Source of the DNA: Treponema_C sp050320395
GTDB taxonomy: Bacteria; Spirochaetota; Spirochaetia; Treponematales; Treponemataceae
DNA: 64,000 nt
NCBI RefSeq assembly: GCF_050320395.1
Contig: NZ_CP144459.1
Location: forward strand, 1,922,001-1,986,000
Direction of reading: 5' to 3'
Under the pieces are notes generated by a model, which saw nothing but the letters and a program-made list of their open reading frames with translations, searched no databases and was not told the DNA's origin. The position numbers were made by a program, and so were the translations under genes. Of this stretch, positions 44,563 to 52,508 are shown piece after piece (the first letter of the stretch is position 1; each line of letters opens with the position of its first letter).

Positions 44563-44568
44563 ACTATA
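44563..44568 (-). promoter_or_regulatory. folC extended -10 box, leaderless spacing
   Basis: TGC-TATAGT, with TATAGT at 44568-44563, then six bases to ATG 44556. No good -35 is seen; the TGn extension may replace it. Confidence 0.4.
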
Positions 44569-44589
44569 GCATAAAAACAAAAAATGCGG

Positions 44590-44595
44590 TATAGT
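44590..44595 (+). promoter_or_regulatory. nfeD -10 box, leaderless spacing
   Basis: TATAGT at 44590-44595, then six bases to ATG 44602; divergent from folC. The -35 match is poor, so this is a weak call. Confidence 0.35.
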
Positions 44596-44601
44596 CTGCT
44601 T

Positions 44602-45045
44602 ATGAGAGAAATACTTACCGCAAGCCTTCCCTGGGTGTGGATTGCCGTTGCGGTCATTTGTTTTGCGGCCGAAGCTTTGACCATGCAGCTTACAACCATA
44701 TGGTTTGCCCTCGCCGCCCTTATTACGGTTTTTGTGTCGCTGTTACCGATACCGCCGGTACTTCAAGTATTTTTATTTTTAATCATTGCCTGCACTCTCT
44801 TGATTTTAACCCGTCCCTTTGTCAAAAAAAAGCTGGAAGCACGAAAAATAAAAACAAACGCCGACAGTCTTATCGGGCAAAAAGCGCTTGTGCTAAAAGA
44901 CATAGGCGAGTTTGAAAAAGGCGAAATAAAAATCGAAGGTAAGGTATGGACTGCCAAAACCGCCGACGGTACGCTTCTTGCGGCGGGAAACAAATGCATT
45001 ATTGAAAAAATAGAAGGCGTTACCTGTATCGTCAAATCGCTGTGA
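44602..45045 (+). CDS. nfeD: NfeD-family membrane protein (short form)
   Basis: 147 residues from ATG 44602. Two or three membrane helices (about 7-27, 30-50 and 52-72) are followed by a C-terminal OB-fold domain with DSLIGQKALVLKDIGEFEKGEIKIEGKVWTAKTADGTLLAAGNKCIIEKIEG, the standard short NfeD (NfeD1b) layout. It partners with the SPFH protein encoded 50 nt downstream; such pairs organise membrane microdomains and proteolysis. No protease domain is present. Confidence 0.87.
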   Translation: MREILTASLPWVWIAVAVICFAAEALTMQLTTIWFALAALITVFVSLLPIPPVLQVFLFLIIACTLLILTRPFVKKKLEARKIKTNADSLIGQKALVLKDIGEFEKGEIKIEGKVWTAKTADGTLLAAGNKCIIEKIEGVTCIVKSL

Positions 45046-45095
45046 TGTATTGTTGTAATTACACAAATTCTTAATTTATTAATTCAGGAGGAATT

Positions 45096-45998
45096 ATGTC
45101 TGTATATGTATTGTTTGCGGTTATTTTATTGATTGTGATTGTCATCATTCCGAACATCAGAATCGTTCCGCAGTCAAAAGCTTTTATCGTCGAGCGACTG
45201 GGCGCTTACATCGCAACCTGGCAGGTGGGTATCCACGTAAAAATCCCCTTTATCGACCGCATTGCAAACAGGGTTTCGCTTAAAGAGCGGGTGCTCGATT
45301 TTAAGCCCCAGCCGGTTATTACAAAAGACAACGTTACGATGATGATTGACACGGTTATTTACTTTCAAATAACCGACCCCAAGCTGTACACTTACGGGGT
45401 TGAAAATCCGATGAACGCGATAGAAAATCTTTCGGCCACCACATTGCGCAATATTATCGGCGAACTTGAATTGGACGGAACCCTTACCAGCCGCGATGTT
45501 ATCAATACGCGCATGAGAAGCATTTTGGACGAAGCGACCGACCCTTGGGGCATTAAGGTAAACCGTGTCGAAGTAAAAAACATTATACCGCCGGATTCCA
45601 TTCAGGAAGCGATGGAAAAACAAATGCGCGCCGAGCGCGAACGCCGCGAATCCATATTGATTGCCGAAGGGCAAAAGCAGTCGGCTATTTTGGTCGCTGA
45701 AGGAAAAAAAGCTTCACTGATTTTGGAAGCCGAGGCGGCAAAAGAAGCGGCCATTAAAAAAGCCGAGGGCGAAGCGCAGGCTATTTTGGAAGTGCAAAAG
45801 GCGACGGCAGACGGTCTTGCAATGATTAAAAGCGTTGCCGCAGACGAAGCGGTTATACGCCTTCGAAGCCTTGAAGCGCTTGAAAAAGCGGCAAACGGTC
45901 AGGCAACCAAGATAATCATTCCTTCGGATATTCAGAATTTGGCGGGAATCGTTACGTCAATCAGCGAACTGGCGAAAGATACTACAGGTAAAAAATAA
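45096..45998 (+). CDS. qmcA: SPFH/stomatin-like membrane protein (QmcA type)
   Basis: 300 residues, AGGAGG 6 nt before ATG. One N-terminal helix (3-22), then the SPFH/band-7 domain (about 25-190) with RIVPQSKAFIVERLGAYIATWQVGIHVKIPFIDRIANRVSLKERVLDFKPQPVITKDNVTM, ending in an Ala/Glu/Lys coiled coil (about 185-260, LEAEAAKEAAIKKAEGEA). It forms oligomeric membrane rafts. The nfeD-SPFH pairing and the terminator after it define the unit. Confidence 0.9.
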   Translation: MSVYVLFAVILLIVIVIIPNIRIVPQSKAFIVERLGAYIATWQVGIHVKIPFIDRIANRVSLKERVLDFKPQPVITKDNVTMMIDTVIYFQITDPKLYTYGVENPMNAIENLSATTLRNIIGELELDGTLTSRDVINTRMRSILDEATDPWGIKVNRVEVKNIIPPDSIQEAMEKQMRAERERRESILIAEGQKQSAILVAEGKKASLILEAEAAKEAAIKKAEGEAQAILEVQKATADGLAMIKSVAADEAVIRLRSLEALEKAANGQATKIIIPSDIQNLAGIVTSISELAKDTTGKK

Positions 45999-46011
45999 AG
46001 AGGATAAAAAA

Positions 46012-46089
46012 GCGGGAGGACTTAAAACGCGCACTCCCGCCTTAAAAAAACAGGGCTGTCCTAAAGGCATTTCCTTTTTTGACAGCCCT
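46012..46089. terminator. Two intrinsic terminator hairpins between qmcA and dps
   Basis: The first stem, GCGGGAG/CTCCCGC (46012-46018 and 46034-46040), serves the plus-strand operon. The second, AGGGCTGTC/GACAGCCCT (46052-46060 and 46081-46089), has a T-rich and A-rich interior and can act for both convergent genes. Confidence 0.7.
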
Positions 46090-46095
46090 CATCTT

Positions 46096-46533
46096 TCAGT
46101 TTTGAGAAGATTTTAACATCCAGATTTCTTTTTCCAGATGCTCTATAAGACCGGCTAAAATAGCGTCGGTTGTTGAATCGTTGCTGTCGGCAGCTTCAAT
46201 TCTCGTGGTTTGCAGTTCTTTTGCCAAGTATTCAAAATCGGCAAGAACCATTTTAATTACTTCGGCAGGCGTAAAAGTCCGTGCAGCTTCTTCTTTTATT
46301 CCGGATACTTCAAGATAGCCCTTCATTGTTGAAGGAGCTTTTTCTCCGAGCTGCAAAAGTCTTTCGGCAACGGCATCGTAGGCTTCCGTCATCTTTTCGT
46401 AATAGCTTTCCGTAAGCTCGTGAATGGGCTTAAACTCCAAGCCTTTTACATGCCAGTGATAATTGTGCAGTTTTACATATAATACCGCAAAATCCGCCGT
46501 GTGAACGGCTAAACGCTTTGTTATGTTACTCAA
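46096..46533 (-). CDS. dps: Dps/TpF1-type ferritin-like protein
   Basis: 145 residues. LYVKLHNYHWHVKG (His ferroxidase ligands), HELTESYYEKMTEAYDAVAERLLQLGEKAP (second ligand segment with D...AER) and the four-helix bundle length identify a Dps mini-ferritin. It stores iron and protects against peroxide; the treponeme homologue is the immunodominant TpF1 protein. A leader hairpin (AAAATATCC/GGATATTTT, 46549-46570) lies just before the GGAGG ribosome site. TTGACG and TATATT upstream make a candidate promoter that overlaps an A/T palindrome, possibly a PerR-type box. Confidence 0.92.
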   Translation of the reverse strand: MSNITKRLAVHTADFAVLYVKLHNYHWHVKGLEFKPIHELTESYYEKMTEAYDAVAERLLQLGEKAPSTMKGYLEVSGIKEEAARTFTPAEVIKMVLADFEYLAKELQTTRIEAADSNDSTTDAILAGLIEHLEKEIWMLKSSQN

Positions 46534-46675
46534 TTAATTACCTCCGTAAAAATATCCGTCGGGATATTTTCAAGTGTTAGATAACTATAATATAACCTTA
46601 AAAAGAGAAAATCGTCAACTAAAATCGTAAAAAAAGAAAACTGCCGACAAAAACCGCATTAGGTGAAAATATTAT

Positions 46676-46723
46676 TTGACAAGTTCAAAAAAAGGACTTA
46701 TACTAAAATGAGAACGGTTTCAT
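46676..46723 (+). promoter_or_regulatory. Promoter and LacI-type operator of the tct operon
   Basis: TTGACA (46676-46681), exactly 17 nt, then TATACT (46699-46704). The 16-bp near-palindrome ATGAGAACGGTTTCAT with the central CG usual for LacI operators lies at 46708-46723, over the expected transcription start. Repression by the gene product directly downstream is likely. Confidence 0.75.
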
Positions 46724-46737
46724 AAAAGGACGATATT

Positions 46738-47733
46738 ATTAATTCTACAATCTTAGACGTTGCCCAAAAATGCGGTTATTCCAAAGCAACCGTATCGCGG
46801 GCATTTGCAAATCCTGAAATGGTATGCGAAAAAACAAAAAAAGCCGTATATGATGCGGCAAAAAGCTTAAATTATACTCCGAATGCGATAGCCCGTGCGA
46901 TGGCCCGTCAACGGACGGATAATATCGGCTTTATTATATATGAAAAACAATATCCGGTTATATTGAACCCTTTTTATTCTCAAGTATTCGATTCGGTATT
47001 GGAAACCGCTACTGAAAACGGTTACAGCGTTTTTATATCATCGGATAAGGATTTGCGTTTGCCCAGCGGCGAAATCTATATGAAAAAACATCTTGACGGA
47101 GCCATTATCGCAGGGCAAACGGATACGGCAACGATACGGAGCTTCCGTAAGCAAAATATTCCCGTCGTTATCTTAAACAATATTGTCGACATGGAAGGAT
47201 TACACTGTATTACGGCAGCCCACTATGAAGGGGCGGTCAGTGCCGTTGAGTATTTAATAAAAACCGGACGACAAAAAATCGCCCTTCTTGCAGGCCGATT
47301 TTCACCGCATATTTACAAATCGCGCCGTAAAGGTTACGAAGACGTTTTAAGGCAAAACAAGATTCCTATTGATGTATCGATTATTGCGGATATTGAACCG
47401 ACAGTACAGCACGCCTTTGATTGTGCAACGGCAATGTTGTCATCGGCCAAGCCCCCGCAAGCATTTTTTTGCACCAATGATACGATTGCGATCGGCGCCG
47501 TAAAAGCATGCCTGAGAAAGGGCCTGCGTATTCCTGATGATGCTGCAATTATAGGATTTGACGACAGTGAAATCAGCCGCATTATTGAACCGGAATTGAC
47601 GACAGTAAAAATCGATATGCAGGCTATGGGAAAACTCGCCGCATCGTATTTATTCGACCTGATAAAGGGTGCCGGGCATTTCAGCCGAGTCATTGAGACA
47701 AAAACGGAATTGATTATCCGGCAAACAGCCTAA
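46738..47733 (+). CDS. LacI-family regulator, apparent ATT start codon
   Basis: 331 residues if begun at ATT 46738. The complete HTH is STILDVAQKCGYSKATVSRAFANPEMV, but no ATG, GTG or TTG is found between it and the in-frame stop at 46723-46725. AAAGGA lies seven bases upstream of the ATT at 46738. The first ATG (46819) would remove the whole HTH. The ligand domain has NIGFIIYE, HLDGAIIAGQTD, FCTNDTIAIGAVKACLRKGLRIPDDAAIIGFDDSEISRI, all typical. It should control the following hydrolase-TctCBA operon. Confidence 0.8.
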   Translation: MNSTILDVAQKCGYSKATVSRAFANPEMVCEKTKKAVYDAAKSLNYTPNAIARAMARQRTDNIGFIIYEKQYPVILNPFYSQVFDSVLETATENGYSVFISSDKDLRLPSGEIYMKKHLDGAIIAGQTDTATIRSFRKQNIPVVILNNIVDMEGLHCITAAHYEGAVSAVEYLIKTGRQKIALLAGRFSPHIYKSRRKGYEDVLRQNKIPIDVSIIADIEPTVQHAFDCATAMLSSAKPPQAFFCTNDTIAIGAVKACLRKGLRIPDDAAIIGFDDSEISRIIEPELTTVKIDMQAMGKLAASYLFDLIKGAGHFSRVIETKTELIIRQTA

Positions 47734-47766
47734 AAAATTGAATCGGAAAGGATTTTAGAGGAAAAA

Positions 47767-48741
47767 ATGAGATTTACATGTATAAATGTAGGATACGGTG
47801 ATTCTTTTTTATTGGAATGTGAAGATTCCGTCATACTCGTCGACGGAGGCAGCGCACTTGATTCCGAATTTACGGATTCGTCATGCCGTATACGTTCGGC
47901 CGACTACCTGATAAAAGCCGGTATCAAACATATAGATACCCTGATTATAACCCACATACACGAAGACCATGCAGCCGGCTTGGCAGCCGTATGTAACCGA
48001 ATTCCGGTCAAAAAAGTCCTCATCCCCTACGCTCCGAAACTTTTTAAAAATCGAATCATTCCGCCTGCACATGAAAATGCTCCGGAAAACGTCACACTTT
48101 TTGCGCAGGCACTATACCGATTTACGGATATTATGCAATTATGCGAAAGCCGGGGAATTCCCGTAGAAGAAATAAGTGCCGGCATGAATATCCCTGCCGG
48201 CAATTTACAAATACGGGTTTTAGGCCCGGCAGAAAAAGATAAAAACGCTTTTATTGAAGGCTTACGGAATTTTTTCTCCGCCCCGCCGGAAGAACAGCAA
48301 AGCAAATGGTTCCCCTATTTGGATAGGATATCGAATGCCGCAAGTTTATTGCTGAAAATTTCGAACAAAGACATTCATCTGTTATTATGTGCGGATAACT
48401 GTCCTGCAAATTGGGACAGATCAATTTTTCCTTTACTTAAAAATGTAACCGTTCTCAAATTACCCCATCACGGGCAAAAAGATGCGGTAGATGAAAAAAT
48501 TATGGCAATGATGAATCCCGACTACATATTAACAACGGCATCTTCCGACAGGCGGCATAACAGCGCCGATCCGGCAGTGTATAAAATGTTGACGGAATTA
48601 TATGCGCCGAATAAACAGCCCGTCTTTTTATTCAGTGACGGGATAAATTATGAACCGTATTTTTCACGGGAAAAACCGTTTCAGGCTATTCGTATATCTT
48701 TTGGGGAAAACGGCTCTTCCCCCGAATTTGTTGATGTGTAA
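47767..48741 (+). CDS. Metallo-beta-lactamase-fold hydrolase, ComEC-C-like
   Basis: 324 residues, no signal peptide. FTCINVGYGDSFLLECEDSVILVDGG is the usual start of the ComEC/Rec2-type MBL domain, and TLIITHIHEDHAAGLAAV supplies H-x-H-x-D-H; LKLPHHGQKDAVD carries the later His. Two metal ions are expected. Its position between a LacI regulator and a TctCBA importer suggests it opens or hydrolyses the imported organic acid or a lactone, but this is inferred. A role in DNA uptake like free-standing ComEC-C domains is less likely here. Confidence 0.8.
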   Translation: MRFTCINVGYGDSFLLECEDSVILVDGGSALDSEFTDSSCRIRSADYLIKAGIKHIDTLIITHIHEDHAAGLAAVCNRIPVKKVLIPYAPKLFKNRIIPPAHENAPENVTLFAQALYRFTDIMQLCESRGIPVEEISAGMNIPAGNLQIRVLGPAEKDKNAFIEGLRNFFSAPPEEQQSKWFPYLDRISNAASLLLKISNKDIHLLLCADNCPANWDRSIFPLLKNVTVLKLPHHGQKDAVDEKIMAMMNPDYILTTASSDRRHNSADPAVYKMLTELYAPNKQPVFLFSDGINYEPYFSREKPFQAIRISFGENGSSPEFVDV

Positions 48742-48782
48742 TATGTAGTTTTACATATACGTTTTTCAGTAAGGAGGTTTTT

Positions 48783-49760
48783 ATGAAAAACAAATTTAAA
48801 ACATCGGTATGCATTATGCTCATGGCCGCATTGTGCACAGTATCATTTGCAATGGGAAATTCCGAACAAAAAAGCGATGCCTTTCCTACCAAGCAGGTAA
48901 CGATTATTATGCCTTGGAGCCTGGGAGGAGGCCCCGACACGATTGCCCGGCAAGTGGCTTCTTACGGTGAAAAATACCTCGGTGTTCCGGTCATCGTTGA
49001 AAACAAAACCGGCGGAGCCGGAACGATTGCAATGACGGCGGCATTGATGGCAAAAGATGACGGTTACACAATGGTTGTTGCAAACGGTCCCCTGTTTTCT
49101 TTAACTCCGGCATTCCAAAAAGTAAGCTATACTATTTCAGATATTACTCCTCTTATCGGTATGCGTGTGGTTGAATTCGTCGTTTTAACCAATCCTTCCA
49201 AAAGCGGTATCTCTACTCTGGAAGGACTTAAAAAAGCCGGCAAAACAATCAAATATGCAACAACGGGCGGCCCGGGAAATGACAGTTATACTATGATTTC
49301 CGTTTTATTTAAAAAACTCGGTATTCCGGCCGAAGCCGTTCCCTATAACGGCGGACAGGATGCGATTAATGCTTTGGCCGGCGGCCATGTGGACGTTGCC
49401 ATCGGTTCTCCGCCCGTTTACCGCGACTATGTAAAGAACGGACAATTCGTATGCTTGGGTACATTTATCCCTGAAGGTATTGAAGTTGAAGGAATCGGCC
49501 GTATCCCCTCTTTTAAAGAACAGGGCATAGATGCGGAATTTGTCGGTATGGATTATTTTGCAGTGCGCTCCTCGGTTGACGAAAATAAAAAGAAAGTTCT
49601 TACCGATTTCATCAAAAAAGTATATGCGGATCCCGAATTTCAAAAATTCATGAAAGGTATGGGAATGGAAGCATGGGGTGCAGGCGAAAAAGATATTTTG
49701 AAAAATATCGATGATCAAACCCTTGCTATGAAAGATTATATAGATTTGGTAAAAAAATAA
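48783..49760 (+). CDS. tctC: TctC-type periplasmic binding protein (tripartite tricarboxylate transporter)
   Basis: 325 residues, AAGGAGG before ATG. A signal peptide is at about 1-23 (VSFAMG). FPTKQVTIIMPWSLGGGPDTIARQVASYGEKYLGVPVIVENKTGGAGTIA is the classic Bug/TctC start with the G-G-x-x-D carboxylate site. Later YNGGQDAINALAGGHVDVAIGSP is also typical. Binds a carboxylate in the periplasm for TctAB. A strong hairpin follows the gene. Confidence 0.92.
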   Translation: MKNKFKTSVCIMLMAALCTVSFAMGNSEQKSDAFPTKQVTIIMPWSLGGGPDTIARQVASYGEKYLGVPVIVENKTGGAGTIAMTAALMAKDDGYTMVVANGPLFSLTPAFQKVSYTISDITPLIGMRVVEFVVLTNPSKSGISTLEGLKKAGKTIKYATTGGPGNDSYTMISVLFKKLGIPAEAVPYNGGQDAINALAGGHVDVAIGSPPVYRDYVKNGQFVCLGTFIPEGIEVEGIGRIPSFKEQGIDAEFVGMDYFAVRSSVDENKKKVLTDFIKKVYADPEFQKFMKGMGMEAWGAGEKDILKNIDDQTLAMKDYIDLVKK

Positions 49761-49769
49761 AAAGACAGA

Positions 49770-49802
49770 GGCGGGTTCGGATTGTAAAAATCCGAACCCG
49801 CC
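49770..49802 (+). terminator. Hairpin after tctC (transcript stabiliser or attenuator)
   Basis: 14-bp arms GGCGGGTTCGGATT / AATCCGAACCCGCC with a 5-base loop (49770-49802). There is no T-run after it. It likely protects the tctC transcript or lowers read-through to tctBA. Confidence 0.7.
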
Positions 49803-49823
49803 CTATCCTATTAAGGGGGCAAT

Positions 49824-50288
49824 ATGAAAATAAAATACAATAATGAAATCATTGCGGGAACGGTATTTATGATTATTTCCGCGGCGGCATGGTTTTTAAT
49901 TCCTTCGCAAATTCCGACCCTCGAAAAAACGGCTATAACGGCAAAAACGGTACCGGCTATCGCTGTCGGAGGACTTTTTTTATTTTCACTTGCTTTATTT
50001 TTTCAAGGGCTGTTCGGTATGCCTAAAAAAGAGGTACGTATAAACACCGAATTTCTAAAATCGGAAAAAGTAAAAAAAGAATTGCGCTCTTTTCTTTTTA
50101 TTGCACTTTTACTCATCTATGCTTTTCTTATCGGAAAAATCGGCTTTCTTATTTCCACACTGCTTTTAACGATTGCAATATTGATTTTTTACGGTGCCCG
50201 CAAATGGTATTATTACGGCATTGCAGCTGTTACCGTTTTTATAGTTGATTTTGTTTTTTCCGTTATGCTGCATGTTTCATTACCGTAA
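49824..50288 (+). CDS. tctB: TctB small membrane subunit
   Basis: 154 residues, four predicted helices (about 10-28, 42-62, 86-106 with 108-122, and 128-150) and a cytoplasmic hydrophilic patch with KKEVRINTEFLKSEKVKKELR. Size, helix number and position between tctC and tctA define the call; the sequence itself has few conserved marks. GGGGGC precedes the ATG. Confidence 0.87.
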   Translation: MKIKYNNEIIAGTVFMIISAAAWFLIPSQIPTLEKTAITAKTVPAIAVGGLFLFSLALFFQGLFGMPKKEVRINTEFLKSEKVKKELRSFLFIALLLIYAFLIGKIGFLISTLLLTIAILIFYGARKWYYYGIAAVTVFIVDFVFSVMLHVSLP

Positions 50289-50306
50289 GACAAAAGGAGG
50301 TTTTAA

Positions 50307-51800
50307 GTGTCGATTTTATTGGACGGACTGCATCTTTTATTTGCATGGCAAAATTTAGTAATAATTCTTGTAGGACTTATTCTAGGCATTATAGTGGGTG
50401 CCATTCCCGGTTTAACATCGGATTTGGGAATTATTCTCTGTATTCCGCTTACTTACGGAATGGAACCGGTCATGGCGATTTTGATGCTTTTGGCTATTTA
50501 TTGCGGAGGAACATACGGCGGCTCAATAACCGCTATTTTAATAAACACACCGGGAACATCCGCGAATGCGGCAACCTTATTTGACGGTTATCCCATGACC
50601 CAAAAAGGCGAAGCCTATAAGGCCTTGTCTATGGCGCTCTATGCTTCTACAATAGGAGGCCTCATAAGCGCCTTGGTACTTTTGTTTGCAGCACCGCAAA
50701 TCGCCAAAGTAACCCTATTGTTCGGACCCGCGGAATATCTCGCCTTATCGATTTTCGGCTTATCGGTTATCGCGGGCGTATCGAATAAAAGTATTTTCAA
50801 AGGTCTTATAGGTGCATCTATCGGTATCTTTGTATCGACAATCGGTATGGACAACATCAGCGGAACGCCGCGCTTTACCTTCGATAATATCAACCTGTTG
50901 CGCGGTGTCGATTTGATTATAGCCCTCATCGGTCTTTTCGCTATTTCCGAAATTCTGATGAAGTCCCAATACAATCCGAAAACGGATCATAAAACCGTTT
51001 CCGCAAAGAGCGTTACAAAATGTAAAATAACAAAAGAAGAATACCGCCGCTGCCGCAAGCCTATTTCCATCGGTTCTTTAATCGGTGTGATTATAGGGGC
51101 AACTCCCGGAACCGGAGGCGGTTTGGCGGCCTTTATTGCATATAATCAAGTGAAACAAAGTTCAAAGCATCCCGAAACCTTCGGGACCGGAGAAATAGAA
51201 GGAGTTGCCGTATCCGAATCCGCAAATAACGGTGCATGCGGAGCAACCATGATTCCCATGCTTACATTGGGAGTTCCCGGCGACGGTGCAACGGCTATCT
51301 TAATGGGTGCCTTTATGGTACACGGTATGATTCCGGGCCCGAGACTCTTTAGGGATCAGGGAGATATTCTCTATGCCATTATGCTGGGGCTGATTGTAGT
51401 AAATATTTTTATGTATATTGCCGGAAACGTTTTTATTAAATTCTATGCTCATATAACACGTATTCCGTATGAAGTACTTGCATGTATCGTATTGACTTTT
51501 TGTTTAGCGGGTTCTTACTCGACAAACAACAGCATTTACGATATGTACATTATTATCATCTTCGGAATAATATCCTATTTTTTACGGCGTATGGATTTCC
51601 AGTTGGTACCGATTTTATTGGGCATTGTGCTCGGACCGCTTGCCGAAGCAAATTTCAGACGGGCTTTGATTTTATCCGACGGTTCTTTGATGATTTTTAT
51701 TACGCGCCCCATAAGTTTGGCTTTTTTACTGATTGCGGCAGCTTCAATTATTGTATTCGGCATAAAAAGCAGAAAAAATCGGATTGCCGCCTCCGATTAA
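50307..51800 (+). CDS. tctA: TctA large membrane subunit
   Basis: 497 residues, about eleven helices. GAIPGLTSDLGIILCIPLTYG and CGGTYGGSITAILINTPGTSANAATLFDGYPM are hallmark TctA stretches; a second matching motif is GATPGTGGGLAAFIAYNQVKQSSKHPETFGTGEIEGVAVSESANNG. Transports the carboxylate with cation gradient energy. AGGAGG before GTG 50307. It ends the operon; a short TAAGACG/CGTCTTA stem lies at 51847-51880. Confidence 0.93.
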   Translation: MSILLDGLHLLFAWQNLVIILVGLILGIIVGAIPGLTSDLGIILCIPLTYGMEPVMAILMLLAIYCGGTYGGSITAILINTPGTSANAATLFDGYPMTQKGEAYKALSMALYASTIGGLISALVLLFAAPQIAKVTLLFGPAEYLALSIFGLSVIAGVSNKSIFKGLIGASIGIFVSTIGMDNISGTPRFTFDNINLLRGVDLIIALIGLFAISEILMKSQYNPKTDHKTVSAKSVTKCKITKEEYRRCRKPISIGSLIGVIIGATPGTGGGLAAFIAYNQVKQSSKHPETFGTGEIEGVAVSESANNGACGATMIPMLTLGVPGDGATAILMGAFMVHGMIPGPRLFRDQGDILYAIMLGLIVVNIFMYIAGNVFIKFYAHITRIPYEVLACIVLTFCLAGSYSTNNSIYDMYIIIIFGIISYFLRRMDFQLVPILLGIVLGPLAEANFRRALILSDGSLMIFITRPISLAFLLIAAASIIVFGIKSRKNRIAASD

Positions 51801-51902
51801 AGCTCTCGTTTCGCACAGGGAAAATTATCGGGTATTCGGCCTACCCTAAGACGGGCGGATTTATATAATCTATCGTCTTACGGCGGGCTTACCGGATTAA
51901 GA

Positions 51903-52343
51903 TTAAGTCTTTACATTATCACCCTGAAATTTTTGTAAAAGACTTTGTACCTGTTCAAGCTTTGTGCGCAGTTCACGTACTTGATTTAAGCTCGATATAA
52001 TTTTTGACTGCATATACACATCGGTAAAAATACCGTCAAAAGCAATATCGGCAATAACAGAAAAGGTTCCCGTATTCATACGGTAATCGGTCGGGATGGA
52101 AATCTCTTTTATAATGTTTTGCAGATGTTCCAATAAGGTTTGAATGCGGTTCATCGTTTCGGAAACCGAACCGAGTTTAAAGTGTTTTATCATATCGACA
52201 ATCAAACCGCCGCCGAAAACATCGACAAAGCCCCAGTTGCGCGCACTTTTAAATTGTTTTTCCGCCTTGTCTAGAAGGGGAAACAACTCATTCAGTATCG
52301 CCTGCGCACTGCGTATTTTTTCAATATCATGTTGATTGGCCAT
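51903..52343 (-). CDS. Soluble protein of unknown function
   Basis: 146 residues, no signal or membrane segment. Helical throughout, with a first coiled stretch (KIRSAQAILNELFPLLDKAEKQFKSARNWGF), a glycine-rich middle DVFGGGLIVDMIKHFKLG, and a helical end (QSKIISSLNQVRELRTKLEQVQSLLQKFQ). The pattern suggests a cytosolic helical-bundle protein. It lies alone between two uptake operons, in the opposite direction. I do not recognise a family. Confidence 0.65.
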   Translation of the reverse strand: MANQHDIEKIRSAQAILNELFPLLDKAEKQFKSARNWGFVDVFGGGLIVDMIKHFKLGSVSETMNRIQTLLEHLQNIIKEISIPTDYRMNTGTFSVIADIAFDGIFTDVYMQSKIISSLNQVRELRTKLEQVQSLLQKFQGDNVKT

Positions 52344-52425
52344 AATGCATTATACTAGCACGGATATGAGAACGGGACAAGAGGGGTTGTTGTTCCTCAA
52401 AGTATTGTTCGGTCTAAAAAAATCC

Positions 52426-52491
52426 TTGACAATTCCCCTAAAGCGTGCGATAATTTAGTCACAGTGATTAAACGTTTAATCACTGTGACTA
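52426..52491 (+). promoter_or_regulatory. Promoter with a perfect 36-bp palindromic operator
   Basis: TTGACA (52426-52431), 17 nt, GATAAT (52449-52454). Right after it is a perfect inverted repeat without spacer: arm TAGTCACAGTGATTAAAC at 52456-52473 and its reverse complement at 52474-52491. The centre AACGTT and core TGATTAAACGTTTAATCA resemble LacI operators; the arms extend beyond. The LacI-type gene at the end of this operon is the obvious binder. Confidence 0.85.
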
Positions 52492-52508
52492 AAACAAAGG
52501 AGTGAAAA

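Noticed and set aside
45174..45674. Minus-strand open frame of 166 codons
   Set aside because: It is the reverse of the SPFH domain gene.
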